Assembly (NCBI RefSeq): GCF_018863235.1
Contig: NZ_JAHKRS010000001.1
Location: 434,001-498,000, forward strand
Source: Pseudomaricurvus albidus
Lineage (GTDB): Bacteria; Pseudomonadota; Gammaproteobacteria; Pseudomonadales; Cellvibrionaceae
Direction: 5' to 3'
DNA length: 64,000 nucleotides
Positions 8,612 through 17,250 of this stretch are shown here, piece after piece. The notes beneath the pieces are model-generated. The model was not told the origin of the DNA, did no database searches, and saw nothing but the letters and a program-made list of their open reading frames with translations. Each line of letters begins with the position of its first letter. The stretch's first letter is position 1. Both the position numbers and the translations under genes were made by a program.

Positions 8612-10801
8612 TTAAAAATTGTAAGTTAAACTCACGCCGTAGCTTCTCGGTTTCCCGTACAGGCCAGTGGTTTCGGTGAAAGGCCCATCGCGCAGATACG
8701 TGAAGTATTCTTCGTCACCCAGGTTCTTGCCCCACAGAAAAACGCTCCATTGATCATCGCTGGATGTCAATCCAACCCGTGCGTTGTAGAGAGAGTAACT
8801 GGGGGCCAAGGTGTTATCCAAATTGCCCTGGGCAAACTGGGTTTCGTCTTTGTAACTCCACTCTCCTATGACCACCAGATCGAAAGACTCGTGCACCGGT
8901 GTGCGGTATTCAAGCAAAAGGTTAGCCGTTATTTCGGGCGCGTTTGGCAAGGTATTGCCGGCAAAATCATTAGTACCCGCGTAAGTGTTCTGAATAAATT
9001 CGTCGTACTCCGAATGCACATAACCGGCCCCGCCCATGATCATCAGATGGTCGGTGACCTGATACTCCAAATCAAACTCCAGTCCTTGCAAGGTCGCCTT
9101 GCCGGCATTGGCTCCCACGAACTGAAGATTGAGCGGACCGCCCAAATCCAGTGTCTGAAGATCGTCGTACTCCATTCTGAAGAGCGCCAGGTTTAACCGC
9201 ATGGCGCCATCAGCCAATGTCGATTTCATGCCCAATTCGTAGTTTCGAACCGTTTCCGGCTCCAACTCAAAACCGGATTCACCCACCAAATCGGTGACAA
9301 AGCCACCGCCTTTAAAACCTTCGGACACCTTGCCGTAAACGCTGATGTCTTCATTAATCAAGTAAGTGAGTGCAAGGGTAGGGGAGACTTCGCCCCAGGT
9401 TTCGTCACCGCTGAGGTCCACATCCGGAAAGGCAAAGGCGCCACTGGGAACCGCTCTCTGAATCCAGTCTGCCTTCTTCTCATCCCGGGTGTAACGCACA
9501 CCCAGAGTCAGATCAAGGCTGTCCGTAATATGGAGATCACCACTGAAATACACGGCCGTTGAGGTGGCTTCCACCGTACCGGAACCGGCAATGTCCACGG
9601 AGCCTGGAATCAATGTGTGGCGTTCGGAATCGACACTCTGATCAAAGTGGAAAAAACCCAGAATCCAGTCAAACTTTTGACCGCCGGGTGACGTGAGACG
9701 CAACTCGTAAGAAGTCTGTTCCGATTCGTCCTCAAAGATACTTTGAAGATCCACCAGATCTGGTGTGTTGTCATCATCGAAGCTGGCAAGCAGATCCATA
9801 TTGCGCTGAGCACCGATAAAGGTCAGCGTATAATTGTTGTCAAAACTGTATTCGGCAGTGACCGAATAACCGTCCACATTCTCTTCGTATTTCTGTGGGC
9901 CGTTTTCTCTGACCTCGAAAGGATCCGACTGGGTTTCAAAGCCCCAGCCCGCACTGGGTGCAAGTAACTGTGAGGCATTCACATCATTGTCTTTTTCCGA
10001 CGTGTCCGCCGCCAGCGTAATCACCAGACTGTCGCTGGCGTTGAACAGCAACTTGCCGGATACACCGCCCTGGTCGAGAGCTTGCAGATCGTCGCCGGTG
10101 GTCAGGTTTTCCATATAGCCATCGGTTGTTTTCTTAACCGCAGACAAGCTGCCACCGAGGTTGTCACTGAACATGCCACCGAAATAGGCCTTGTAATGAC
10201 GCAGGCCGTAACTGCCTGCGGTCACCGCCACCTTACCCTCGAACTCTTGCGGAACACTTTTGGTGGTAATGTTAAGTGCTCCGGCAATGCTGTTTTTGCC
10301 GAAGAGAGTACCCTGTGGACCTCGCAGAACTTCAATCTGTTGCACTTCGGCCAGATCGACGTTGTAGAACATCGGGCGGCCGATATACACACCGTCCACA
10401 TAAATACCGACACTGTCTTCGATACCAATGTTACGCACATCAGATGAGACACCGCGAATAGCAATGGAGGTCTGGTGCCCTCCCGCTCGATCCTGGTAGG
10501 CCATATTGGGAACCGACGCAGTGATATCCGAAACATCACTGGCGCCACGCATTTCCAGAGTTTGTTCATTAAAAACGGTGGCTGCGACAGGAATTTCTTG
10601 CAGGCTTTCCTCCCGCTTTCTGGCGGTGACCGTGACTTCTTCAAGTACCGCCGCGTAGCTTTCAAAAGCCGCACTCAGTACAAAGGTAGTGGTTAACGCG
10701 CTGACAGCCAGAGAAAGCTTGTTGGATCTATTCTTGATATTCACAGTGTCTACTCTCTTGTTATTAAAATGACGACTTGATTCTATCCCCGCGCGGCGCA
10801 T
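8612..10801 (-). CDS. TonB-dependent outer-membrane receptor
   Basis: About 710-729 residues. A signal peptide (hydrophobic LSLAVSALTTTFVLSAAF) precedes a mature start containing LEEVTVTARKREES, a segment typical of the large TonB receptor group common in marine Gammaproteobacteria. A plug domain follows (about residues 75-190, with IRGVSSD and LRGPQGTLFGKNSIAGAL), then a 22-strand barrel ending in the outer-membrane-type residues YGVSLTYNF. The start may be ATG 10801 or, more naturally for the signal peptide, GTG 10744. It is probably the first gene of the operon with the amidase and transporter. The ligand cannot be read from sequence. Confidence 0.9.
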   Translation of the reverse strand: MRRAGIESSRHFNNKRVDTVNIKNRSNKLSLAVSALTTTFVLSAAFESYAAVLEEVTVTARKREESLQEIPVAATVFNEQTLEMRGASDVSDITASVPNMAYQDRAGGHQTSIAIRGVSSDVRNIGIEDSVGIYVDGVYIGRPMFYNVDLAEVQQIEVLRGPQGTLFGKNSIAGALNITTKSVPQEFEGKVAVTAGSYGLRHYKAYFGGMFSDNLGGSLSAVKKTTDGYMENLTTGDDLQALDQGGVSGKLLFNASDSLVITLAADTSEKDNDVNASQLLAPSAGWGFETQSDPFEVRENGPQKYEENVDGYSVTAEYSFDNNYTLTFIGAQRNMDLLASFDDDNTPDLVDLQSIFEDESEQTSYELRLTSPGGQKFDWILGFFHFDQSVDSERHTLIPGSVDIAGSGTVEATSTAVYFSGDLHITDSLDLTLGVRYTRDEKKADWIQRAVPSGAFAFPDVDLSGDETWGEVSPTLALTYLINEDISVYGKVSEGFKGGGFVTDLVGESGFELEPETVRNYELGMKSTLADGAMRLNLALFRMEYDDLQTLDLGGPLNLQFVGANAGKATLQGLEFDLEYQVTDHLMIMGGAGYVHSEYDEFIQNTYAGTNDFAGNTLPNAPEITANLLLEYRTPVHESFDLVVIGEWSYKDETQFAQGNLDNTLAPSYSLYNARVGLTSSDDQWSVFLWGKNLGDEEYFTYLRDGPFTETTGLYGKPRSYGVSLTYNF

Positions 10802-10930
10802 TCCCTCTTAACAGTAGTAGCCAATCCATTGACAAAAGTGTCCCTTTGATGACCGGTAATGACAAAAGATGAGCAGGGCATCGACAGGGTGATGGGCATC
10901 CCACAGACAAATGTCCCCGCGGTTCGTGAC

Positions 10931-10963
10931 ACAAAAAAAGCCAGCGGGCTGCTGGCTTTTTGT
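10931..10963. terminator. Bidirectional terminator after the malonyl-CoA decarboxylase gene
   Basis: An 11-bp stem AAAAAGCCAGC / GCTGGCTTTTT with a 5-nt loop, and A/T tracts on both sides. It lies 49 bp past the stop of the decarboxylase gene and before the start of the TonB receptor operon, so it separates the two transcription units. Confidence 0.8.
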
Positions 10964-11011
10964 GGCGATCGGTCTATCGCACGGTCTTGATAGAACGTGG
11001 CGAGTGCCGAA

Positions 11012-12352
11012 CTATGACTTAAGGCAAGCATTGGATTCGGGTGCTAGGTATTTGTAAAAATCCTTTTCTACCATCACCAGATTGTCATTGACGTAATCTT
11101 CATGACGCTCTTCTACCAGGCCCAGGTTGTAAGTGTAATTCACCATAATGCCGGCGGATTGACGCATGCCTTTGGCGGAGGTATCCCCGTTCCAGTTCAG
11201 CTGACCGATACTGGCGCCGTTACGCAGATGAAACCTCGACACGGGATCCAAAGGTTTAGAGCCGCGTTTTGCCCTGTACAAATACTCGGCGCACAGAGGC
11301 ATGAGAACGGCACAAGCCTCTGCCGAATCGCGGGACTGACATGCCTCCTGGATCGGCTGATCAAACCCATCAATCGCCCGCAGCTGCTGCTCTGAGAGTT
11401 TGTTCGCCTCAATTTGGGCATGCAGCCAACGGCAGAAACCGGGAATCGGTGACAGGGTCGCAAAGTGCTGTAAATTCGGCAGTTCCTGCTGTAACTCCAT
11501 CACCACCTGCTTGATCAGGAAGTTGCCAAAGGAGATCCCTTTCAGGCCCGCCTGGCAATCACTGATGGAATAAAAAATCGCCGTATCGGCCTGTGCCTGC
11601 AACCCCGGGTCTACCTCTGCGGAAAGGATTTTCTGAACGGATTCCGCCAACCCCTGACACAGTGCCACCTCAACAAAAATCAAGGGTTCATGCTCCATGG
11701 CCGGATGAAAAAAAGCAAAGCAGCGACGATCATCGGCCAGTCTCCGGCGCAAATCTTCCCAACCCGACATTTCGTGAACCGCTTCGTAGGTGATCAGTTT
11801 TTCCAGAATAAACGCCGGTGTGTGCCAGTCAATTCGCTCCAGCCGCAAAAATCCGCGGTTAAACCAGGACGTCATCAAATGGTGCAGGTCCGTTTCAATC
11901 GCCACAAACTCGGGGTAATCGGTGAGTAATGGAAGCAGGTATTCACGCAGATGAACGAGAGTCTGTGTACCACCCGGCGCCATGTTGATCCGTCGGAACA
12001 ACTCCTGTCGAGGTGGTTCCGAACAGCGATGCAAGGCGTGCAGGTTCGCCGAGGTTTTGTTGGTCTGGTAATGAGCTATCGCTTGCTCCACCTTGTCTTT
12101 CGACGCACCATAGCGCTCGGCCAACAGATGAAAAAAATCCAGCCGCTCGCGTTCATTCATGGCATTAAATGCTTCAGCCACCGAGCAGGCCAGTGCGGTT
12201 CCCAGGGCCTCCCCCTTGCTGGACAGCAGATCGTCACACAATTGCTCGACGCGGATCTCGCTGACGGCCTCTCCGACAAACCGCCTGCGCTCACCGCGCA
12301 GGAGTAACTTGCCGGAATCTGCCACGGACCTTAAAAAGCGATTGATATTCAC
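11012..12352 (-). CDS. Malonyl-CoA decarboxylase
   Basis: 446 residues, the usual length of bacterial MatA/MLYCD proteins, which convert malonyl-CoA to acetyl-CoA and CO2. The N-terminal helical domain (to about residue 150) is followed by a GNAT-like catalytic domain with the family stretch FAFFHPAMEHEPLIFVEVAL and a later GISFGNFLIK segment. The start codon is GTG, overlapping the stop of the upstream synthetase gene (GTGA), so translation is probably coupled. Synthetase and decarboxylase together convert malonate to acetyl-CoA. A strong terminator lies downstream. Confidence 0.9.
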   Translation of the reverse strand: MNINRFLRSVADSGKLLLRGERRRFVGEAVSEIRVEQLCDDLLSSKGEALGTALACSVAEAFNAMNERERLDFFHLLAERYGASKDKVEQAIAHYQTNKTSANLHALHRCSEPPRQELFRRINMAPGGTQTLVHLREYLLPLLTDYPEFVAIETDLHHLMTSWFNRGFLRLERIDWHTPAFILEKLITYEAVHEMSGWEDLRRRLADDRRCFAFFHPAMEHEPLIFVEVALCQGLAESVQKILSAEVDPGLQAQADTAIFYSISDCQAGLKGISFGNFLIKQVVMELQQELPNLQHFATLSPIPGFCRWLHAQIEANKLSEQQLRAIDGFDQPIQEACQSRDSAEACAVLMPLCAEYLYRAKRGSKPLDPVSRFHLRNGASIGQLNWNGDTSAKGMRQSAGIMVNYTYNLGLVEERHEDYVNDNLVMVEKDFYKYLAPESNACLKS

Positions 12353-13875
12353 GACTTGTCGGGGCCATAGGTTGCCCGCAAAATATTTTTCTGAACTTTC
12401 CCCATGGTGTTGCGCGGCAGGCTGTCCACGAAAAATACCTGTTTGGGTATTTTAAAATTGGCGGCGTGGGCTTTCACATGCTGTTTGACGTCGGCTTCGG
12501 ACAACTGGCTACCAGGTTCGGCGACAATCACCGCGGCCACGGCTTCGCCGAAATCGTCGTGGGGCAGGCCAATAACCGCCGACTCAACCACGCCCGGCAG
12601 CTCGTCAATGAGCAGTTCAATTTCTTTGGGATAGACGTTGAGTCCACCGCAGATCACCATATCTTTGGCGCGCCCGACAATGGCAACGTAACCATCCTCA
12701 TCAATCATGCCCTTGTCACCGGTAATGAAAAAGCCATCGTCGGAAAAATCCTCGGCGGTCTTCTCCGGCATTTTCCAATAACCTGAAAAAACATTGGCCC
12801 CCTTGACCTGCAAATCGCCCACCTCACCGGGGCCGAGCACTTCGCCATCATTGCCCACGATTCTGACACTGACACCGGGCAGAGGGAAACCGACCGTCCC
12901 TGCACGACGTTCTCCGTGCAACGGATTAGAGGTATTCATGCCGGTTTCCGTCATTCCATAGCGCTCCAGAATGGACTGACCGGTGCGCTGCTCGAACTCC
13001 ACAAAGGTGTCGGCCAGCAGCGGCGCAGAGCCCGAGATAAACAGGCGCACGTGGCGGCACTGTTCGGCGCCAAACGTCGGTTCTGCTAGCAGCCGCGTGT
13101 AATAGGTGGGGACGCCCATCATCACCGTACTGTGCGGCAGATGGTTCAGCACCTGATCGACATCGTATTTCGGCAGCCAGCGCATACTGGCACCACTCAT
13201 CAATACACAGCCAATGGCCACGAACAGACCGTGAACATGAAAGACCGGCAGGGCGTGCAGCAGACAATCATCAGCCGTGAAGCCCCAGGCATCCACCAGT
13301 ACACGGGCATTTTCAATCAGATTGCGATGGCTCAGCATAATGCCTTTGGGACGCCCGGTGGTGCCGGAGGAGTAAAGCAGACAGGCCATGTCTTCGGGCT
13401 GGGTGACGGCGGTCGCAAAGTCCGCGGCACAGGCGCCGGCGCTGTCGATCAAGGTGCCAGTACCGTCGGCGTTCAGGGTCAACAGATTGGGAACATTGGC
13501 GCGTTGACACAGCACCTCAAAATCCGCCCGCTTGGCCTCATCACAGACCACCATCGACGGTTCGGCGTTGGTCAGGAAGTATTCCAGTTCGTCGTTGGTG
13601 TAAGCCGTATTAAGCGGGTGAAAGACTAGGCCGGCCCGAACAGTGGCCAGGTAAAGCCACAGCATTTCCACCGACTTTTCCACCTGCACGGTGAGGCGAT
13701 CGCCCGGCTTCAGTCCCAGCTGCATCAGGCAATTGGCCAGCTGAGCGGATCTTTCCTCCGCGTCGGCGTAGGTGTAAACACGCCCCTCTGCCGTGGTCAG
13801 GAGGGGAGCAGATAGGTCCGCGGGAAAGCGGCTGCGAAACGCCGCATAGAGATTGGACTGATTTTGTGCATCCAT
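12349..13875 (-). CDS. matB: Malonyl-CoA synthetase (AMP-forming acyl-CoA ligase)
   Basis: 508 residues of the ANL superfamily. The phosphate-binding motif is LLYSSGTTGRPKGIMLSH, the ATP motif is ERYGMTETGMN, and the C-terminal hinge and catalytic Lys region reads GLNVYPKEIE and PRNTMGKVQKN. The best match is MatB, which makes malonyl-CoA from malonate, ATP and CoA. The assignment is supported by the 4-bp overlap with a malonyl-CoA decarboxylase gene. AGGTG lies 9-10 nt before the ATG. The promoter should lie in the roughly 330 bp between this gene and rph. Confidence 0.9.
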   Translation of the reverse strand: MDAQNQSNLYAAFRSRFPADLSAPLLTTAEGRVYTYADAEERSAQLANCLMQLGLKPGDRLTVQVEKSVEMLWLYLATVRAGLVFHPLNTAYTNDELEYFLTNAEPSMVVCDEAKRADFEVLCQRANVPNLLTLNADGTGTLIDSAGACAADFATAVTQPEDMACLLYSSGTTGRPKGIMLSHRNLIENARVLVDAWGFTADDCLLHALPVFHVHGLFVAIGCVLMSGASMRWLPKYDVDQVLNHLPHSTVMMGVPTYYTRLLAEPTFGAEQCRHVRLFISGSAPLLADTFVEFEQRTGQSILERYGMTETGMNTSNPLHGERRAGTVGFPLPGVSVRIVGNDGEVLGPGEVGDLQVKGANVFSGYWKMPEKTAEDFSDDGFFITGDKGMIDEDGYVAIVGRAKDMVICGGLNVYPKEIELLIDELPGVVESAVIGLPHDDFGEAVAAVIVAEPGSQLSEADVKQHVKAHAANFKIPKQVFFVDSLPRNTMGKVQKNILRATYGPDKS

Positions 13876-14211
13876 TTTAAAGTCACCTAAGGAAAGTTGC
13901 CCGTCACATCAAACTGTAAAAACTATACCCTTCCACGAAGGTTATACAACGACATTAGGGGCCAAGGACTTGTCAGTTTATGCCCTCGCGTATCGACCCG
14001 TCGTTGAAGCGCGAGAAGCAATCGGCCATTGGGGAGAGAAGCGTGACAGCAACAGAGGCAACTGGCACCGGGGCAGATAAAGTCACACAGGGAGGGAGGT
14101 TTGAATACCGCAGATGATCTGGCAGGATTGCCCCGCCAGGAGGGTAAAACGGCGCCCAACGCCTCGTCGATCAAGGCATTGGGCGCTCAACGTCGCTTGA
14201 GTAGCGACGGG
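13876..14211. other. Intergenic region upstream of matB, downstream of rph
   Basis: No gene is supported here. It contains the rph-side inverted repeat described separately and should contain the matB promoter. No malonate-responsive regulator gene or clear operator was recognised. Confidence 0.5.
14152..14186 (-). terminator. rph: Probable rph terminator
   Basis: A 13-bp stem (GCGCCCAACGCCT / AGGCATTGGGCGC, one mismatch) with a 9-nt loop. In the minus-strand transcript it is followed by CGTTTT, giving a weak U-tract. It begins 26 nt past the rph stop codon. Confidence 0.6.
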
Positions 14212-14934
14212 TTACAGTGCTGCCAGCGCCGCCTTCTGGATCTCGTTCAGATCCTGAATGCCTTTCTTGGCCAGCGCCAGCATGGAGGCAAACTCCGCCT
14301 CGCTGAACGGCTCGCCTTCGGCCGTGCCCTGAATCTCGATGATGCCGCCGTCGTCGGCCATCACGATGTTCATGTCGGTTTCGGCGTTGGAGTCTTCCGG
14401 GTAGTCCAGATCCAGCACCGCTTCGCCCTCGTAGATGCCCACTGACACAGACGCGATCATGCGTTTCAGCGGCTCACCTTTCACCTTGCCCTTGTCTTTC
14501 AGGAAGGTGATGGCATCGGCCAGCGCCACACAGGCACCGGTGATGGAGGCTGTGCGAGTGCCGCCGTCGGCCTGGATCACATCGCAATCGATCTTGATGG
14601 TGTTTTCCCCCAACGCTTCCATGTCCATGGCCGCGCGCAGGGAGCGACCGATCAGACGCTGAATCTCAACCGTGCGACCACCCTGCTTGCCCGCCGTCGC
14701 CTCGCGACGCATGCGCGTGCCGGTAGAGCGGGGCAGCATGCCGTATTCCGCGGTCACCCAGCCGCGGCCTTCGCCACGCATAAACGGTGGCACACCGTCT
14801 TCGACACTGGCGGTACAAATCACCTTGGTATTGCCAAACTCCACCAGCACAGAACCCTCCGCATGGCAGGTAAAGTTACGGGTAATGCGGATATCGCGCA
14901 GGCTGTCCGGCGTGCGGCCACTGGGTCGTTGCAT
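14212..14934 (-). CDS. rph: Ribonuclease PH
   Basis: 240 residues, the standard length of this phosphate-dependent 3'-5' exonuclease, which trims tRNA precursors in the cytoplasm. It starts [19 protein letters not shown], and includes [19 protein letters not shown], with the Arg residues of the phosphate and RNA sites, and [15 protein letters not shown], all hallmarks of the family. It is a core gene, divergent from yicC as in many Gammaproteobacteria. AGGTG precedes the ATG. Confidence 0.97.
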   Translation of the reverse strand: MQRPSGRTPDSLRDIRITRNFTCHAEGSVLVEFGNTKVICTASVEDGVPPFMRGEGRGWVTAEYGMLPRSTGTRMRREATAGKQGGRTVEIQRLIGRSLRAAMDMEALGENTIKIDCDVIQADGGTRTASITGACVALADAITFLKDKGKVKGEPLKRMIASVSVGIYEGEAVLDLDYPEDSNAETDMNIVMADDGGIIEIQGTAEGEPFSEAEFASMLALAKKGIQDLNEIQKAALAAL

Positions 14935-15213
14935 AAAAAAACACCTCGGTTATTCAGTCATTCAGGCAGTATTGCCACTCGTTGCCATGCCGCGCGGGCA
15001 CGAAAACGAGGTTTAAAAGTCGCGCCATTATAGCGGAAGCCAGCCACAATAACCGCAGACAAGCCCCCAATAGGGGCTTTCCAGAACTGTATCCTGCTCG
15101 GCCTGTGCTAATATCGCCCTGTGCTACTATCTGCTTCGCTCAATCGAACCCTTGGCCATCCGCCATTGCCAACAACAAGCACCTTCCGTTACGAAAGAGA
15201 GAGAACCGACACA

Positions 15214-16101
15214 ATGCCTTGCAGTATGACCGGCTTTGCCCGCCAGGAAGCCAAATACCCCTGGGGAACCCTGATCTGGGAAGTACGCAGCGTAAACCAC
15301 CGCTACCTGGAACCCCACTTCCGCCTGCCGGATTTCCTCCGCGAACTGGAACCCGCCCTGCGCGAACAGATGCGCAAAAGCCTGTCACGGGGCAAGGTTG
15401 AGGCCTCATTCTCCTACCAGCTGGGCGGCACCGATAGCGCCGAAGACAGCGGGCTCAACATCAACACCACCCTGCTCAAGCAGGTTACCCAGGCCATCGA
15501 CAGCGTCAGCGACGAGCTCAGCCGCACCAACGCCAGCATCGCGCCGGTCAACCCGCTGGAACTGCTGCGCTGGCCGGGCATGCTGGCCGACAACGACATC
15601 GACCGCGACGAACTGCTCAAAGCCAGCCTCGACCTGTTCAAGCAGGCACTCAACACCCTGATCGAACACCGCGCGCGGGAAGGGGACGAGCTGAAAAACC
15701 TCATCGAACAACGCCTGCAGGGCATCGAAACCCAGGTGACTCAGGTGCGCGCCATCCTGCCGGATATCCTCAAGGCACAGCGCGAGAAGCTGCTGGAAAA
15801 ACTCGAGAGCCTCAAAGTCGATGTGGATCAGGATCGCCTCGAACAGGAAATCGTCTACCTGGCCCAGAAAACCGACGTCGATGAAGAACTCGACCGCCTC
15901 GACACCCACGTCACCGAAGTGCGCCGCACCCTCAAGCAGAAAAACAGCGTCGGCCGCCGACTGGACTTCCTGATGCAGGAACTCAACCGCGAGGCCAACA
16001 CCCTTTCCTCCAAATCCATCGTCACCGACACCACCCAGGCGGCGATTGAATTAAAGGTATTGATCGAGCAGATGCGCGAGCAGATCCAAAATATTGAGTA
16101 A
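15214..16101 (+). CDS. yicC: YicC family endoribonuclease
   Basis: 295 residues. The N-terminus reads SMTGFARQEAKYPWG and continues with WEVRSVNHRYLEPHFRLP, diagnostic of the YicC N-terminal domain. The C-terminal DUF1732 domain holds IVYLAQKTDVDEELDRLDTH and ends near FLMQELNREANTLSSKS. Known members are endoribonucleases that act on RNA, including small RNAs. The start at 15214 keeps the conserved N-terminus and has GAGAGAGAA upstream; an upstream in-frame start at 15121 would add 31 unrelated residues. In Pseudomonas-like genomes gmk usually follows directly; here gmk is 27 kb away. Confidence 0.93.
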   Translation: MPCSMTGFARQEAKYPWGTLIWEVRSVNHRYLEPHFRLPDFLRELEPALREQMRKSLSRGKVEASFSYQLGGTDSAEDSGLNINTTLLKQVTQAIDSVSDELSRTNASIAPVNPLELLRWPGMLADNDIDRDELLKASLDLFKQALNTLIEHRAREGDELKNLIEQRLQGIETQVTQVRAILPDILKAQREKLLEKLESLKVDVDQDRLEQEIVYLAQKTDVDEELDRLDTHVTEVRRTLKQKNSVGRRLDFLMQELNREANTLSSKSIVTDTTQAAIELKVLIEQMREQIQNIE

Positions 16102-16372
16102 CAGCCCAAACGAGGATCCGTAATGAGCAATCCCACCCGGAACAAGTGACACCCCCTGACGTCACGGCTTTTTTGACGACGACAGCAACACCTGTCAACG
16201 ACGCAACAACCTTCATATCGGCGAAGGCACACGCAAATCGGACTTTGGGGCCATGCGAGAAAAGCGGCCCCCCCAACCGTGACCCAGTTCAAACTTTTTG
16301 CGCCACTGCCGATTAGTACGTTAGTATGAACGACTCAGGACAGCTCCCGAAATATCGTGCACAGGACGCACC

Positions 16373-16777
16373 ATGGACGCATCACCCACATGCCCCTTTT
16401 GCGGCATACCTCAGAATACCGACGACCGTCGCATTCTGCTGAGCAACGAACACGCATTTGTGATTCGTGATGGCTATCCCGTGTCCGAAGGCCACAGCCT
16501 AATCATCCCCCGTCGCCATACCGCCTCCTTTTTCGACCTGACTCCCGCCGAGCAGGAAGCCATGTTCCTGTTATTGGAACAGGCCAAAGCCGAACTGGAC
16601 CAATCCCTGAAGCCCGCTGGCTACAACATCGGCATCAACGATGGCCCCGCCGCCGGACAGACCGTGCCCCACTGCCATATGCATTTGATTCCTCGTTATG
16701 ACGAGCCGGGGAAAGATCCCCGTGGGGGGGTGCGGTGGGTGGTGCCGGAGAGGGCGGATTATTGGAGTGGGGCGTGA
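16373..16777 (+). CDS. HIT family hydrolase
   Basis: 134 residues, the compact size of histidine-triad nucleotide-binding proteins that cleave nucleotide phosphoramidates or dinucleoside polyphosphates. An N-terminal CPFCGIP pair could bind zinc. The triad is PHCHMHLIPR near residues 102-111, preceded by GYNIGINDGPAAGQT. The C-terminus carries GVRWVVP, as in Fhit/GalT-like bacterial HIT proteins. It is the last gene of normal composition before the AT-rich island, and the following short frame overlaps its stop codon. Confidence 0.9.
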   Translation: MDASPTCPFCGIPQNTDDRRILLSNEHAFVIRDGYPVSEGHSLIIPRRHTASFFDLTPAEQEAMFLLLEQAKAELDQSLKPAGYNIGINDGPAAGQTVPHCHMHLIPRYDEPGKDPRGGVRWVVPERADYWSGA

Positions 16778-16974
16778 TGGGTGAATTAGACATCTACGGT
16801 CAGCAGCTTAGTACGTTGCGGCTGGCTCGATCCAGTGATCATGGCAACACTCACAAGATGATCGAAGAAAAAAGCGTCCTAGTTTTGTTCAATAATGAGC
16901 TAATTTATTTGGGATACTTTAATGGGTCTTTCCCTTTAAGTACACGCAACAAATATTATCACTACAATGCATAA
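16777..16974 (+). CDS. Short unrecognised ORF at the left island boundary
   Basis: A 65-codon frame whose ATG overlaps the HIT stop (TGATG), which would allow coupled translation. No motif or signal is recognised. Composition changes from the HIT-like G/C-rich style to AT-rich within this stretch, so it may be a chance frame across the island junction rather than a gene. Confidence 0.25.
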   Translation: MGELDIYGQQLSTLRLARSSDHGNTHKMIEEKSVLVLFNNELIYLGYFNGSFPLSTRNKYYHYNA

Positions 16975-17250
16975 GGCCAGACCGACAATGAATAACTTAG
17001 CCCTAGTTAACGGATTTAAACAAGCGTAGATAATGAAAAGTGAGCGTGCGGTGATATCAACAAGGTTTTGGGTTAAGCTTTATCAAGAATACAAAAAACT
17101 AAGATGGTTGAGAGATACTTGAGCATACATAATTATTCAGAAAAATTAAAAATTGAGTATGAAAATTATGATTGTCTTAGCTTACTTTAAAGAAAAATTA
17201 GGCAAAAAACGCAGTTACCAAACTTTTTCTCTCAATTTTGGAATTACCGT

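Noticed and set aside
10783-11031. 82-codon minus-strand frame between the TonB receptor and the decarboxylase gene
   Set aside because: It runs through the bidirectional terminator, overlaps both neighbours and lacks a ribosome site or any recognisable product.
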